DNA of 5,260 bases. Source: Oscillospiraceae bacterium UBA3851. GTDB taxonomy: Bacteria; Bacillota; Clostridia; Oscillospirales; Oscillospiraceae. Both the position numbers and the translations under genes were made by a program. Where the stretch lies: positions 458 through 5,717 of the forward strand of contig DGHJ01000154.1 of NCBI GenBank assembly GCA_002392625.1, read 5' to 3'. The notes beneath the pieces were generated by a model. The model saw only the letters and a list, made by a program, of their open reading frames with translations, was not told where the DNA came from and did no database searches. This document shows, piece after piece, positions 1-5,042 of the stretch. How positions within the stretch are numbered: the stretch's first letter is position 1; each line of letters begins with the position of its first letter.

Positions 1-82
1 TCTCGCTGCCGGCGAAGATGAAGCCCCGGTTCTTGCACAGGGCCACGATCTTGTCCATGGATTTTTCTGTGTTGTTCATCAT
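1..82 (-). CDS. glyS: Glycyl-tRNA synthetase, dimeric type (5' end only, runs off window)
   Basis: Only the first 27 codons are inside the window: MMNNTEKSMDKIVALCKNRG followed by FIFAGSE. The segment MDKIVALCKNRGFIFAGSE matches the N-terminus of the single-chain, homodimeric class II GlyRS of Gram-positive bacteria, where the same place reads like MDxIVSLAKxRGFxFPGS before the motif-1 region. The enzyme charges tRNA-Gly with glycine in the cytoplasm. Two adjacent ATG codons (82-80 and 79-77) could start it. GGAGGAG at 97-91 lies 8 nt from the first and 11 nt from the second, so the first is chosen, but either is possible. A T-box leader whose bulge fits the tRNA-Gly 3' end lies directly upstream and independently supports glycine specificity. 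The catalytic domain is not visible, so completeness cannot be judged. Confidence 0.87.
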   Translation of the reverse strand, partial: MMNNTEKSMDKIVALCKNRGFIFAGSE

Positions 83-176
83 GATTTGCTCTCCTCCAGA
101 TCGTATGATTGATAAATAGTTGTAATAATTTTGAGCAATATTCCAAATCGTATTCGATATAGTGGGGAAATTCCAT

Positions 177-210
177 AAAAAAACACCCTAAGCCGTCAAA
201 CAGCTCAGGG
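177..210 (-). terminator. Regulated intrinsic terminator of the T-box leader
   Basis: On the minus strand CCCTGAGC (210-203) pairs with GCTTAGGG (193-186), including one G-U pair, around a 9-nt loop, and is followed by TG and seven T residues (183-177). The 5' arm contains the CCTGA needed by the antiterminator, so the two structures exclude each other, as expected for a transcriptional T-box. About 95 nt of AT-rich sequence separate it from the glyS start; apart from the ribosome binding site I see nothing else there. Confidence 0.88.
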
Positions 211-345
211 CGAATCGAAGGATCCGTGGTTCCACCTGAATTTGGACGCAAGGTCCACACTCTTGACCGGTAACGGGGCCGATCCGGCGGGGCATTTCCT
301 CCCCGCGGCTCCGGGACGCCACTCCCATCCACGCCTTTTACACCC
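177..345 (-). promoter_or_regulatory. T-box riboswitch leader, tRNA-Gly responsive, upstream of glyS
   Basis: The minus strand carries the conserved T-box core TGGAACCACG at 234-225. It sits in an antiterminator: TCAGG (239-235) pairs with CCTGA (209-205), the TGGAACCA segment is bulged, and an upper helix CGGATC (226-221) pairs with GATTCG (216-211) around CTTC. The UGGA of the bulge is complementary to UCCA, the expected 3' end of bacterial tRNA-Gly with discriminator U73. A hairpin TGGAC/GTCCA at 257-243 fits the position of stem III. A possible stem I is bounded by GCGGGG (348-343) and CCCCGC (292-287), with a distal hairpin GGATG/CGTCC (330-326 and 318-314). Uncharged tRNA should stabilise the antiterminator and let transcription enter glyS. 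The antiterminator is clear; the stem I fold and the specifier codon are not settled. The 5' boundary is set by the predicted transcription start. Confidence 0.88.
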
Positions 346-349
346 CGCA

Positions 350-378
350 AGAATACCATGTTTTTCCCCGTTCGTCAA
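350..378 (-). promoter_or_regulatory. Sigma-A-type promoter for the T-box leader and glyS
   Basis: The minus strand has TTGACG (378-373), a 17-nt spacer and TATTCT (355-350), close to the housekeeping consensus. Initiation would be near 345-341, just before or within the GGGG run that may start stem I. It lies upstream of the T-box and downstream of the tandem repeat at 433-403. Confidence 0.72.
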
Positions 379-402
379 GGAAAAATGTTGGGAAAGGAAC
401 AG

Positions 403-433
403 GAACGGGACAATGGCGCGATAGAACGGGACA
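403..433 (-). repeat. Tandem 10-bp direct repeat upstream of the glyS promoter
   Basis: The minus strand contains TGTCCCGTTC twice, at 433-424 and 412-403, with a 21-bp period, about two turns of B-DNA. The downstream copy ends about 24 bp before the -35 box. Two identical sites on one helix face at this place look like an activator or repressor site, but no regulator can be named. A weaker related sequence (CTGTTCC, around 403-397) abuts the second copy. Confidence 0.5.
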
Positions 434-447
434 GGGGCATCGCAGAT

Positions 448-469
448 TTCGCGCCGCGCACGGCGCGAA
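448..469. repeat. GC-rich perfect inverted repeat (hairpin 1 of the rpsT-glyS gap)
   Basis: TTCGCGCCG (448-456) and CGGCGCGAA (461-469) form a perfect 9-bp stem with a 4-nt loop. Neither strand continues into a T-run, so it does not look like an intrinsic terminator. It is the hairpin nearest to the glyS promoter region. Confidence 0.6.
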
Positions 470-480
470 GAGATTTAATT

Positions 481-513
481 GTATTTTGCCGCGGCGTGAA
501 CGTGGCAAAATAC
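481..513. repeat. Inverted repeat with 10-bp perfect arms (hairpin 2)
   Basis: GTATTTTGCC (481-490) and GGCAAAATAC (504-513) are perfect inverted arms. The stem extends inward by GCG (491-493) against CGT (501-503), giving about 13 pairs with one G-T wobble and a 7-nt loop. There is no T-tract on either side beyond AT-rich flanks. It may be a dispersed palindromic intergenic repeat or a transcript-stabilising hairpin; function unknown. Confidence 0.6.
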
Positions 514-519
514 ACCTCT

Positions 520-571
520 CAGCCTGCAAGTGTGCGAGCGTCTCACGCAAGCGAGTGCGCGCAGCAGGCTG
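520..571. repeat. Long imperfect inverted repeat (hairpin 3)
   Basis: CAGCCTGC (520-527) and GCAGGCTG (564-571) form an 8-bp outer stem. The enclosed 36 nt are rich in GCG and CGC steps and contain a small inner helix, GCGT (538-541) against ACGC (545-548) around CTC. The heptamer CTGCAAG also occurs as a direct repeat, at 524-530 and 569-575. No reading frame or known RNA family was recognised. Confidence 0.45.
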
Positions 572-580
572 CAAGCCCAA

Positions 581-611
581 TCAACGAAAATGGCAGGGCC
601 ATTTTCGTTGA
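581..611. repeat. Perfect 14-bp inverted repeat (hairpin 4)
   Basis: The arms at 581-594 (TCAACGAAAATGGC) and 598-611 are exactly complementary, with a 3-nt AGG loop. This is the most perfect palindrome in the window. It lies just downstream of the rpsT terminator on the minus strand. It lacks a following T-run, so termination is unlikely to be its main role. Confidence 0.65.
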
Positions 612-619
612 AGCAATGG

Positions 620-646
620 AAAAAGGACGCCCTGACGGACGTCCTT
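620..646 (-). terminator. Intrinsic terminator of rpsT
   Basis: On the minus strand AAGGACG (646-640) pairs with CGTCCTT (629-623) around a 10-nt loop. The stem runs into five T residues (624-620), two of them shared with the 3' arm. It begins 14 bp after the rpsT stop codon, the usual place for a terminator of a single-gene unit. Confidence 0.8.
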
Positions 647-659
647 CTGTTTGGTTCAA

Positions 660-923
660 TCAGCCAACGTTGTTCAGCTTCAGGGTCAGAGCGCTCTTCT
701 TGTGAGCGGCGTTGTTCTTATGCAGCAGACCCTTGGCAGCGGCCTTGTCGATCGCCTTCACTGCAACCTTGTAAGTGCCCTCGGCCTCGGTGCGATTGCC
801 TTCAGCGGCAGCAGCCTCGAACTTCTTGATAGCAGTCTTCAGAGCGGACTTATTGGCCTTGTTGCGGGCGTTGCGGGCCTCTGCCACCAGAACGCGCTTC
901 TTCGCAGACTTGATATTCGGCAA
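660..923 (-). CDS. rpsT: 30S ribosomal protein S20 (UUG start)
   Basis: The product is 87 residues, the usual S20 length. It reads (M)PNIKSAKKRVLVAEARNARN at the start and has the family signature KGLLHKNNAAHKKSAL at residues 64-79. It is highly basic and alanine-rich, with the helical composition typical of S20, which binds 16S rRNA early in 30S assembly. The start is TTG at 923-921. The reading frame stays open further upstream to an ATG at 1016, but that ATG overlaps the predicted -35 box, and the extra 31 residues have no counterpart in S20. GGGGAGGT at 938-931, 7 nt before the TTG, and the conserved PNIKSAKKR right after it decide the start. The gene has its own promoter and terminator, so it is probably monocistronic. 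E. coli rpsT also starts with UUG and is autogenously controlled in translation; the same control here is an inference. Confidence 0.96.
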   Translation of the reverse strand: MPNIKSAKKRVLVAEARNARNKANKSALKTAIKKFEAAAAEGNRTEAEGTYKVAVKAIDKAAAKGLLHKNNAAHKKSALTLKLNNVG

Positions 924-930
924 ACCAAAC

Positions 931-938
931 ACCTCCCC
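931..938 (-). promoter_or_regulatory. Strong ribosome binding site deciding the UUG start of rpsT
   Basis: GGGGAGGT on the minus strand is nearly a full anti-Shine-Dalgarno match and lies 7 nt from TTG at 923-921. No ATG or GTG start in this frame lies at a suitable distance, so this site fixes the start. A small possible hairpin, AGTCC (972-968) with GGACT (954-950), precedes it in the leader. Confidence 0.8.
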
Positions 939-987
939 GATATCAAAATAGTCCGTGTCAGTCGCAAGGACTTCCACGCAGGATAGT

Positions 988-1016
988 ATTTTAGCATCTC
1001 CCGACGGAAAATGCAA
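988..1016 (-). promoter_or_regulatory. Promoter of rpsT
   Basis: TTGCAT (1016-1011), a 17-nt spacer and TAAAAT (993-988) on the minus strand match the housekeeping consensus well. Initiation would fall near 984-980, giving an untranslated leader of about 60 nt before the UUG codon. Confidence 0.78.
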
Positions 1017-1104
1017 GCACTTTTTTCGTCATTTCCTTATTTTTTCGCATCATTGCAAGGTGTTGCGGTGGTCAAAGGACAAGCCACAATATTTTGTGGA
1101 AGAC

Positions 1105-1887
1105 TTACTTCTTGTTGGGGTTGTAGAAGTCCGTTTCGTCCTCCAGGGCCATGGAAAGACCGTTCTGATAGACCGGCAGGGTCTGGAATTTGAAGCGGCT
1201 GAAGCGGTGCTTGCGGTCGATCTGCTCCTTGATTGCCGGGTCCACCACGCCGCGGCGGATATACTCATTGACGGCGTGATAGGTGAAGCCCAGGTTGTCC
1301 TCGTCGGTGAGGCCGGTGAGGCCGTCGGACGGCGGCTTGATGAGGAACCGCTCCGGCAGGCCCAGCTCACGGCCCAGGGCGATGACCTCCTCGGTGGTGT
1401 ACATGCCCAGGGGGGAGAAGGCGCCGGCGCTGTCGCCGTAGATGGTGCAGTAGCCCACCCAATCCTCGCTGAGGTTGGAGGTGTTGATGACGATGCCGCC
1501 GGGCAGGGTCTGGGCCACGGCGTACAGGGTGGACATGCGGATGCGGGAGGGCAGGTTCACCACCGTCTGGCGGCTGGGCTCGAAGCCCGCGGCCTCCATC
1601 TCGTCCAGCACGCCCCGGACGGCTGCGTGAATGTTGATGGTGCAGTGGGGGATGTTCAGCACGTCCACCAGGCCATTGCTGTAGTCGATGTCCAGCTGAA
1701 CGCCGTCGGGCATCAGCACGCCGTACACGTTCTCCCGGCCGTAGGCCGCCACGGCCAGCGCCGCCACCACAGAGCTGTCCTTGCCGCCGGAGATGCCGAT
1801 GACGGCGGTCTTGCCGCCGCAGTTCTTCATCTGCTGGTCCATCCACTCCAGCACACCGGCCAACTGCAATTTGGGGTTGAATTCCAT
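1105..1887 (-). CDS. nadE: NAD(+) synthase, ammonia-dependent type
   Basis: This 260-residue protein has the N-type ATP pyrophosphatase fold signature SGGKDSS at residues 33-39, which binds the ATP phosphates. Further NadE motifs follow: NLPSRIR (111-117), NTSNLSED (135-142), YGD (150-152), KPPSDGL (184-190) and TDEDNLG (194-200). It should adenylate nicotinic acid adenine dinucleotide and amidate it to NAD+, the last step of NAD synthesis. There is no N-terminal nitrilase (glutaminase) domain, and the length fits the short form that uses free ammonia. The ATG at 1887 is chosen because AGGAGG (1900-1895) lies 7 nt upstream; an in-frame ATG at 1941 would overlap the preceding gene and adds 18 unrelated residues. 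It follows the MATE gene by 40 bp without a visible terminator, so the two are probably co-transcribed. Confidence 0.94.
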   Translation of the reverse strand: MEFNPKLQLAGVLEWMDQQMKNCGGKTAVIGISGGKDSSVVAALAVAAYGRENVYGVLMPDGVQLDIDYSNGLVDVLNIPHCTINIHAAVRGVLDEMEAAGFEPSRQTVVNLPSRIRMSTLYAVAQTLPGGIVINTSNLSEDWVGYCTIYGDSAGAFSPLGMYTTEEVIALGRELGLPERFLIKPPSDGLTGLTDEDNLGFTYHAVNEYIRRGVVDPAIKEQIDRKHRFSRFKFQTLPVYQNGLSMALEDETDFYNPNKK

Positions 1888-1927
1888 GGTCGTTCCTCCT
1901 TGTTGATTCAAAATGATATGGACGCGC

Positions 1928-3298
1928 TCATTCGGCCCCATGGAGGGGCAGGGGCGCGATCAGCGTGCGGTAGATGCGGCGGAAGAAGATGAGGGTCATG
2001 ATGAGGGAGGCGATCTCTGCGATGGGGTAGGACCACCACACCAGGTCACTGTTGCCGATGGACGCGCCGTAGCGGGCCAGCACGTAGGCCGCCGGGATCA
2101 GGAAGACCAGCTGGCGGACGATGGAGTTGATCATGGAGTAGACGGATTTGCCCAGCGCCTGGAAGGAGCTGCCCAGGGCAATGCAGGCCCCGGCGAAGGA
2201 GAAGCTGAGGCAGATGATCCGCAGGCAGGGGGTGCCCACCGCCAGCATGGTGTCGGTGGCGCTGAAGATCTTCAGCAGCAGGTGGGGCGCCGCCAGGAAG
2301 ATGGCCATGCCCACCAGCATGATGCAGGATGCGTAGATGACGCTGCGGCGGATGGCCTCGGTGAGCCGGCTGCGGTTCTGGGCGCCATAGTTGTAGGCCA
2401 CGATGGGCACCACGCCGTTGTTCAGGCCGAACACCGGCATGAAAATGAAGCTGTTAAGCTTGAAGTAGATGCCAAAGGCGGTGGCGGCGGTCTCGTGGGC
2501 CGCGTGGTAGACGATGAGGATCTTGTTCATCAGGAAGGTCATCACCGAGCCGATGGCCATCATGATGACGGAGGGCAGGCCGATGGCGTAGATGCTGCCG
2601 ATGATGTGCCAGTCGGGCCGGAAGCCCCGGAAGCGCAGGTGGATATCGTGGTTGCGCTTCAGGTTGAAGTAGATAGCCAGGCAGCAGGCGCAGAACTGGC
2701 CGATGACGGTGGCGATGGCAGCGCCGGCCACGCCCAGCTTGAACACGAAGATGAACACCGGGTCCAATATCAGATTGACGATGGCGCCCAGGCCCTGGGT
2801 ATACATGGAATAGATGGAGCGGCCGGTGCCCTGGAGCAGCCGCTCGAACATCACCTGGCCGAACACGGCGAAGGAGCAGCCGGTGACGATGCGCAGATAG
2901 TCGTTGCCCAGGACGATGATGTCCTCTACCTGGGTCTGGGCGTGGAAAAACACGTTGCTGAGGCTCAGACCCAGCACGGCGGACAGGAGGAAGCCCAGCA
3001 GGGCCAGAAACACGCCGTTGATGGCCACCCGGTCGGCCCGCTCCTGCTGGCGCGCGCCCAGGGCGCGGCCCATCAGGGCGTTGACGCCCACGGCGGTGCC
3101 GCTGGCCAGGCCGATCATCAGCTGCTGGGCCGGGAAGGCCAGGGACACGGCGGTGAGGGAGTGCTCGTTGACCATGGACACGAAGACGCTGTCTACGATG
3201 TTATATAGGGCCTGCACCAGCATGGAGGCGATAATAGGCAGGGACATGTTCCAGATCAGCTTGGAGACGGGCATGACGCCCAGCTTGTTTTCTTTCAT
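1928..3298 (-). CDS. MATE-family multidrug/cation antiporter
   Basis: This 456-residue, very hydrophobic protein matches the usual size and 12-helix layout of MATE exporters, which expel organic cations or drugs in exchange for Na+ or H+. Helix 1 contains LYNIVDSVFV (31-40) with the conserved acidic D36. GRALGARQQERA (77-88) is the first cytoplasmic loop, NLILDPVFIF (175-184) closes the first half, and PIVAYNYGAQN (298-308) is the matching conserved segment in the second half. The two-fold repeat is visible directly: LQGTGRSIYSM (155-165) mirrors FQALGKSVYSM (379-389). The start at 3298 begins MKENKLGVMPVSKLIW and has AAAGGAA at 3315-3309, 10 nt upstream; an ATG at 3343 in the same frame overlaps the -10 box and is rejected. 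The substrate cannot be read from the sequence. The subgroup looks like the MepA/DinF-like proteins common in Clostridia, but that is a guess. Confidence 0.93.
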   Translation of the reverse strand: MKENKLGVMPVSKLIWNMSLPIIASMLVQALYNIVDSVFVSMVNEHSLTAVSLAFPAQQLMIGLASGTAVGVNALMGRALGARQQERADRVAINGVFLALLGFLLSAVLGLSLSNVFFHAQTQVEDIIVLGNDYLRIVTGCSFAVFGQVMFERLLQGTGRSIYSMYTQGLGAIVNLILDPVFIFVFKLGVAGAAIATVIGQFCACCLAIYFNLKRNHDIHLRFRGFRPDWHIIGSIYAIGLPSVIMMAIGSVMTFLMNKILIVYHAAHETAATAFGIYFKLNSFIFMPVFGLNNGVVPIVAYNYGAQNRSRLTEAIRRSVIYASCIMLVGMAIFLAAPHLLLKIFSATDTMLAVGTPCLRIICLSFSFAGACIALGSSFQALGKSVYSMINSIVRQLVFLIPAAYVLARYGASIGNSDLVWWSYPIAEIASLIMTLIFFRRIYRTLIAPLPLHGAE

Positions 3299-3341
3299 AG
3301 CGGGATGGTTCCTTTGATCGTAGTTTGTTATACAAATAATC

Positions 3342-3350
3342 ATTATAACA
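3342..3350 (-). promoter_or_regulatory. Extended -10 promoter of the MATE-nadE unit
   Basis: The minus strand reads TGTTATAAT, a perfect TATAAT (3347-3342) with the TGn extension (3350-3348). No good -35 box lies 16-18 nt upstream, where only a T/C-rich tract from the preceding terminator is found. Initiation would be near 3335, about 37 nt before the MATE start codon. Confidence 0.65.
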
Positions 3351-3360
3351 TGGCCTGTGG

Positions 3361-3403
3361 GAAAAGAAAAGCGCCGAAACGGGGAAAACGCCCCACTTCG
3401 GCG
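3361..3403 (-). terminator. Intrinsic terminator after the alaX gene
   Basis: On the minus strand the arms at 3403-3391 and 3384-3372 form a 13-bp stem with a 6-nt loop, followed by GCTTTTCTTTTC (3371 down to about 3361). Two tandem G-U pairs in the stem become A-C mismatches on the plus strand, so the structure fits minus-strand RNA better. It separates the aspS-alaX unit from the MATE-nadE promoter. Confidence 0.82.
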
Positions 3404-3440
3404 TGTTTCTTTTTTGAAATGTGTAAAAGAGATGCCTGTC

Positions 3441-3480
3441 CTGTCATTGCGAGGGCACGAAGTGCCCGTGGCAATCCGTA
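3441..3480. repeat. Palindromic intergenic repeat of the 'CATTGCGAG...GGCAATCC' kind
   Basis: ATTGC (3446-3450) pairs with GCAAT (3471-3475), and inside it GGGCAC (3453-3458) pairs with GTGCCC (3462-3467) around GAA. A short asymmetric internal loop, GA against GTG, separates the helices. The sequence resembles short palindromic repeats, typified by GTCATTGCGAG with GGCAATCC ends, that I recall as scattered between genes in many bacterial genomes. It lies between the alaX stop codon and its terminator, so it would be transcribed into the 3' untranslated region. Copy number cannot be judged from one window. Confidence 0.6.
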
Positions 3481-3489
3481 CCCCCCTCG

Positions 3490-4635
3490 TTACGCCCCGA
3501 AAAACGCACGAATATCGTTCTCGGCGGCCTGTACGCTGCCCTGGGCGAAGCCGTCCCGGCCGCCGCCCCGGCCGTTCAGCGCCGCGTTCAGCGACTTGAC
3601 CAGCTCCCGGATATCGTGGCCGGGGTGGATGACGGCGTACTTATAGGCCCGGCCCTCCCCGGCGAAGACGGCGCAGCGTCCGCCGCAGGCGGCGCTCACC
3701 GCGTCGCACAGCTTGCGCACGGCGTCGGAGGTCATGGCCGGGCGGAGCAGCAGCACGTCGCCCCGACCCCGGTTTTCCTCGGCGATATGGGCGAAGCTCT
3801 CCTCCTCCAGGGCGGCGCACCGCAGCCGGGCGTCGTTCAGCTCCGCCTGCAGCCGCGCCACGGCGGCAAAGGCGTCCTGGGGCTTGACGGACAGGGCCTG
3901 GCCGGTCTGGACGCTCTGCTCCCAGCAGCGGGACAGGTACCTGAGCGCCCGCCCGCCGCACAGCAGCTCCAATCGCACGCCGTCACGGAACTTCTGGCAG
4001 GAGAGGAACTTCACCAGCCCTACCTGTCCGCTGCTGCGGACGTGGGTACCGCAGCAGGCGCACATGTCGGCGCCGGGGAAGAAGGCGATGCGCACCTGCC
4101 CGGTCAGCGCCTTCTTGCTGCGGTAGGGCAGTCCCGGCAGCTCCTGGGCCGAGGGCCACAGGACCCGGAAGGTGTGATCGGCCCAGATATACTGATTGGC
4201 CCGGCGCTCGATCTCCATGAGGCCCCCCCAGGAGATGTCGGCGTTGTAGTCGATGATGACGGTGTCGGCCCCCAGGTGGAAGCCGGTGTTGTCGCAGTGG
4301 TAGGCGGCGCAGAGCATACCGCTGACGATGTGCTCGCCGGAGTGCTGCTGCATGTGGTCGAAGCGCCGCGCCCATTCGATCTCGCCGGAAACGGCGGTGC
4401 CCACGATCAAAGGGCCGTCGCAGGTGTGGGTGATAACGCCGTCCTTTTCGTGGACGTCCAACACCTTGACGCTGCCCAGCGTCCCGTGGTCGGCGGGCTG
4501 TCCGCCGCCCTCCGGGTAGAAGGCGGTGCGGTCCAGAACGACGGCGAAGCCGCCCTTGACCGCATCGCAGGACAGGACGGTGCCCTCAAATCGGCGCAGA
4601 AAGGCGTCCTCGTAGTATAGCTTGATAGTCTCCAT
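3490..4635 (-). CDS. alaX: Alanyl-tRNA editing protein, AlaX long form with DHHA1 domain
   Basis: This 381-residue protein resembles the editing part of alanyl-tRNA synthetase without its catalytic and tRNA-recognition core. Residues 1-90 form the N-terminal barrel, with FYPEGGGQPAD at 39-49. The editing site follows, with both zinc-ligand motifs intact: HSGEH (H98, H102) and CCGTH (C194, H198). A probable coiled coil spans about 254-288, and the C-terminal DHHA1 domain carries the glycine motif GRGGGR at 355-360. The family hydrolyses Ser-tRNA-Ala and Gly-tRNA-Ala in trans, preventing mistranslation of alanine codons. The ATG at 4635 is preceded by AAGGAGA about 7 nt upstream. The gene lies 31 bp after a terminator that follows the YbjQ-family gene, and I see no separate promoter, so it is probably expressed by readthrough from the aspS unit. 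A DHH phosphoesterase is excluded because the DHH motif is absent. Confidence 0.9.
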   Translation of the reverse strand: METIKLYYEDAFLRRFEGTVLSCDAVKGGFAVVLDRTAFYPEGGGQPADHGTLGSVKVLDVHEKDGVITHTCDGPLIVGTAVSGEIEWARRFDHMQQHSGEHIVSGMLCAAYHCDNTGFHLGADTVIIDYNADISWGGLMEIERRANQYIWADHTFRVLWPSAQELPGLPYRSKKALTGQVRIAFFPGADMCACCGTHVRSSGQVGLVKFLSCQKFRDGVRLELLCGGRALRYLSRCWEQSVQTGQALSVKPQDAFAAVARLQAELNDARLRCAALEEESFAHIAEENRGRGDVLLLRPAMTSDAVRKLCDAVSAACGGRCAVFAGEGRAYKYAVIHPGHDIRELVKSLNAALNGRGGGRDGFAQGSVQAAENDIRAFFGA

Positions 4636-4666
4636 GGCGCGTTCTCCTTCTCCGCATGGGTAATGG

Positions 4667-4692
4667 AAAAGGGGCGGGTTTGCGCCCGCCCC
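4667..4692 (-). terminator. Intrinsic terminator with short T-tract between the YbjQ-family gene and alaX
   Basis: On the minus strand GGGGCGGG (4692-4685) pairs with CCCGCCCC (4678-4671) around a 6-nt loop, a very stable 8-bp GC stem, followed by only four T residues (4670-4667) and then CC. The stem is strong but the T-tract is short, so termination may be partial. It begins 12 bp after the stop codon of the YbjQ-family gene. Confidence 0.75.
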
Positions 4693-4704
4693 TCGGGGTG
4701 AGGT

Positions 4705-5016
4705 TTACTTGATGCGCACGGCGGTGCCGTAGGCCAGCACCTCGGCGGCGCCGTCCATGATGGCGCTGCTGGAATAGCGCACGTTGACAACAGCGTCGGC
4801 GCCCATGGCCTCGGCCTGCTCGACCATGCGCTGCGTAGCGATGGTGCGGGCCTCGTTGAGCATTTCGGTATAGCCCTTGATCTCGCCGCCCACCAGGGTC
4901 TTGAAGCCGGCCATCAGGTCCTTGCCGATGTGCTTGCTCTGGACCACGGCGCCGCGCACCATGCCCAGGGCCTCGATCTCCGCGCCGGGGATGTGGTCGA
5001 TGTTAAACAGCTTCAT
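4705..5016 (-). CDS. YbjQ/UPF0145-family protein (DUF74)
   Basis: This 103-residue protein matches the YbjQ family in length (E. coli YbjQ is about 107). It has the family's core: GLVGG-like LVGGEIKGYTEMLNEAR (41-57), a helix ending in AEAMGADAVVNVRY (68-81), and a C-terminal strand AEVLAYGTAVRIK. Members form small cytoplasmic oligomers and have been annotated as possible heavy-metal-binding proteins, but no biochemical role is established. No cysteine is present and only one histidine (H29... in the segment SKHIGKDL; H8 also occurs near the N-terminus), so metal binding is not obvious here. The ATG at 5016 has AAAGGAG (5030-5024) 7 nt upstream. It follows aspS by 26 bp, within the same transcript, and is itself followed by a terminator. 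Confidence 0.88.
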   Translation of the reverse strand: MKLFNIDHIPGAEIEALGMVRGAVVQSKHIGKDLMAGFKTLVGGEIKGYTEMLNEARTIATQRMVEQAEAMGADAVVNVRYSSSAIMDGAAEVLAYGTAVRIK

Positions 5017-5042
5017 GATGGTACTCCTTTCTCAAATCCGGT

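Noticed and set aside
109..140. Second promoter between the T-box terminator and glyS (TTGCTC, 17 nt, TTATCA)
   Set aside because: Both boxes are poor matches in an AT-rich stretch, and a promoter there would bypass the T-box control.
448..611. CRISPR array or group of tRNA genes in the hairpin cluster
   Set aside because: The hairpins differ in sequence and spacing, so there is no repeat-spacer pattern, and no cloverleaf with a conserved T-loop is present.
338..705. Small open frames on both strands in the rpsT-glyS gap (for example 338-580 minus and 358-705 plus)
   Set aside because: They run through the promoter, hairpins and rpsT terminator, lack ribosome binding sites, and have arginine/cysteine-rich translations with no similarity I recognise.
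924..1016. N-terminal extension of S20 from an ATG at 1016
   Set aside because: The 31 extra residues are absent from S20, the ATG overlaps the predicted -35 box, and the UUG at 923 has an ideal ribosome binding site.
1084..1099. Hairpin CCACAA/TTGTGG just after nadE as a terminator
   Set aside because: The stem is only 6 bp and AT-rich, and no T-run follows on the minus strand; it may stabilise the mRNA 3' end but is not a convincing terminator.
955..1992. Plus-strand open frame (345 codons) opposite nadE
   Set aside because: It runs antisense through nadE, the rpsT promoter and the nadE-MATE gap, has no good ribosome binding site, and its composition is an antisense artefact.
1913..3208. 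Long plus-strand open frame (431 codons) opposite the MATE gene
   Set aside because: Its translation is a low-complexity run of G, A, H, D, E and Q with no family features, as expected antisense to a GC-rich membrane protein gene; the minus-strand protein has clear MATE motifs.
3616..4620. Plus-strand open frame (334 codons) opposite alaX
   Set aside because: It lies wholly inside the well-supported alaX gene and has biased G, A, V, Q content without recognisable motifs.
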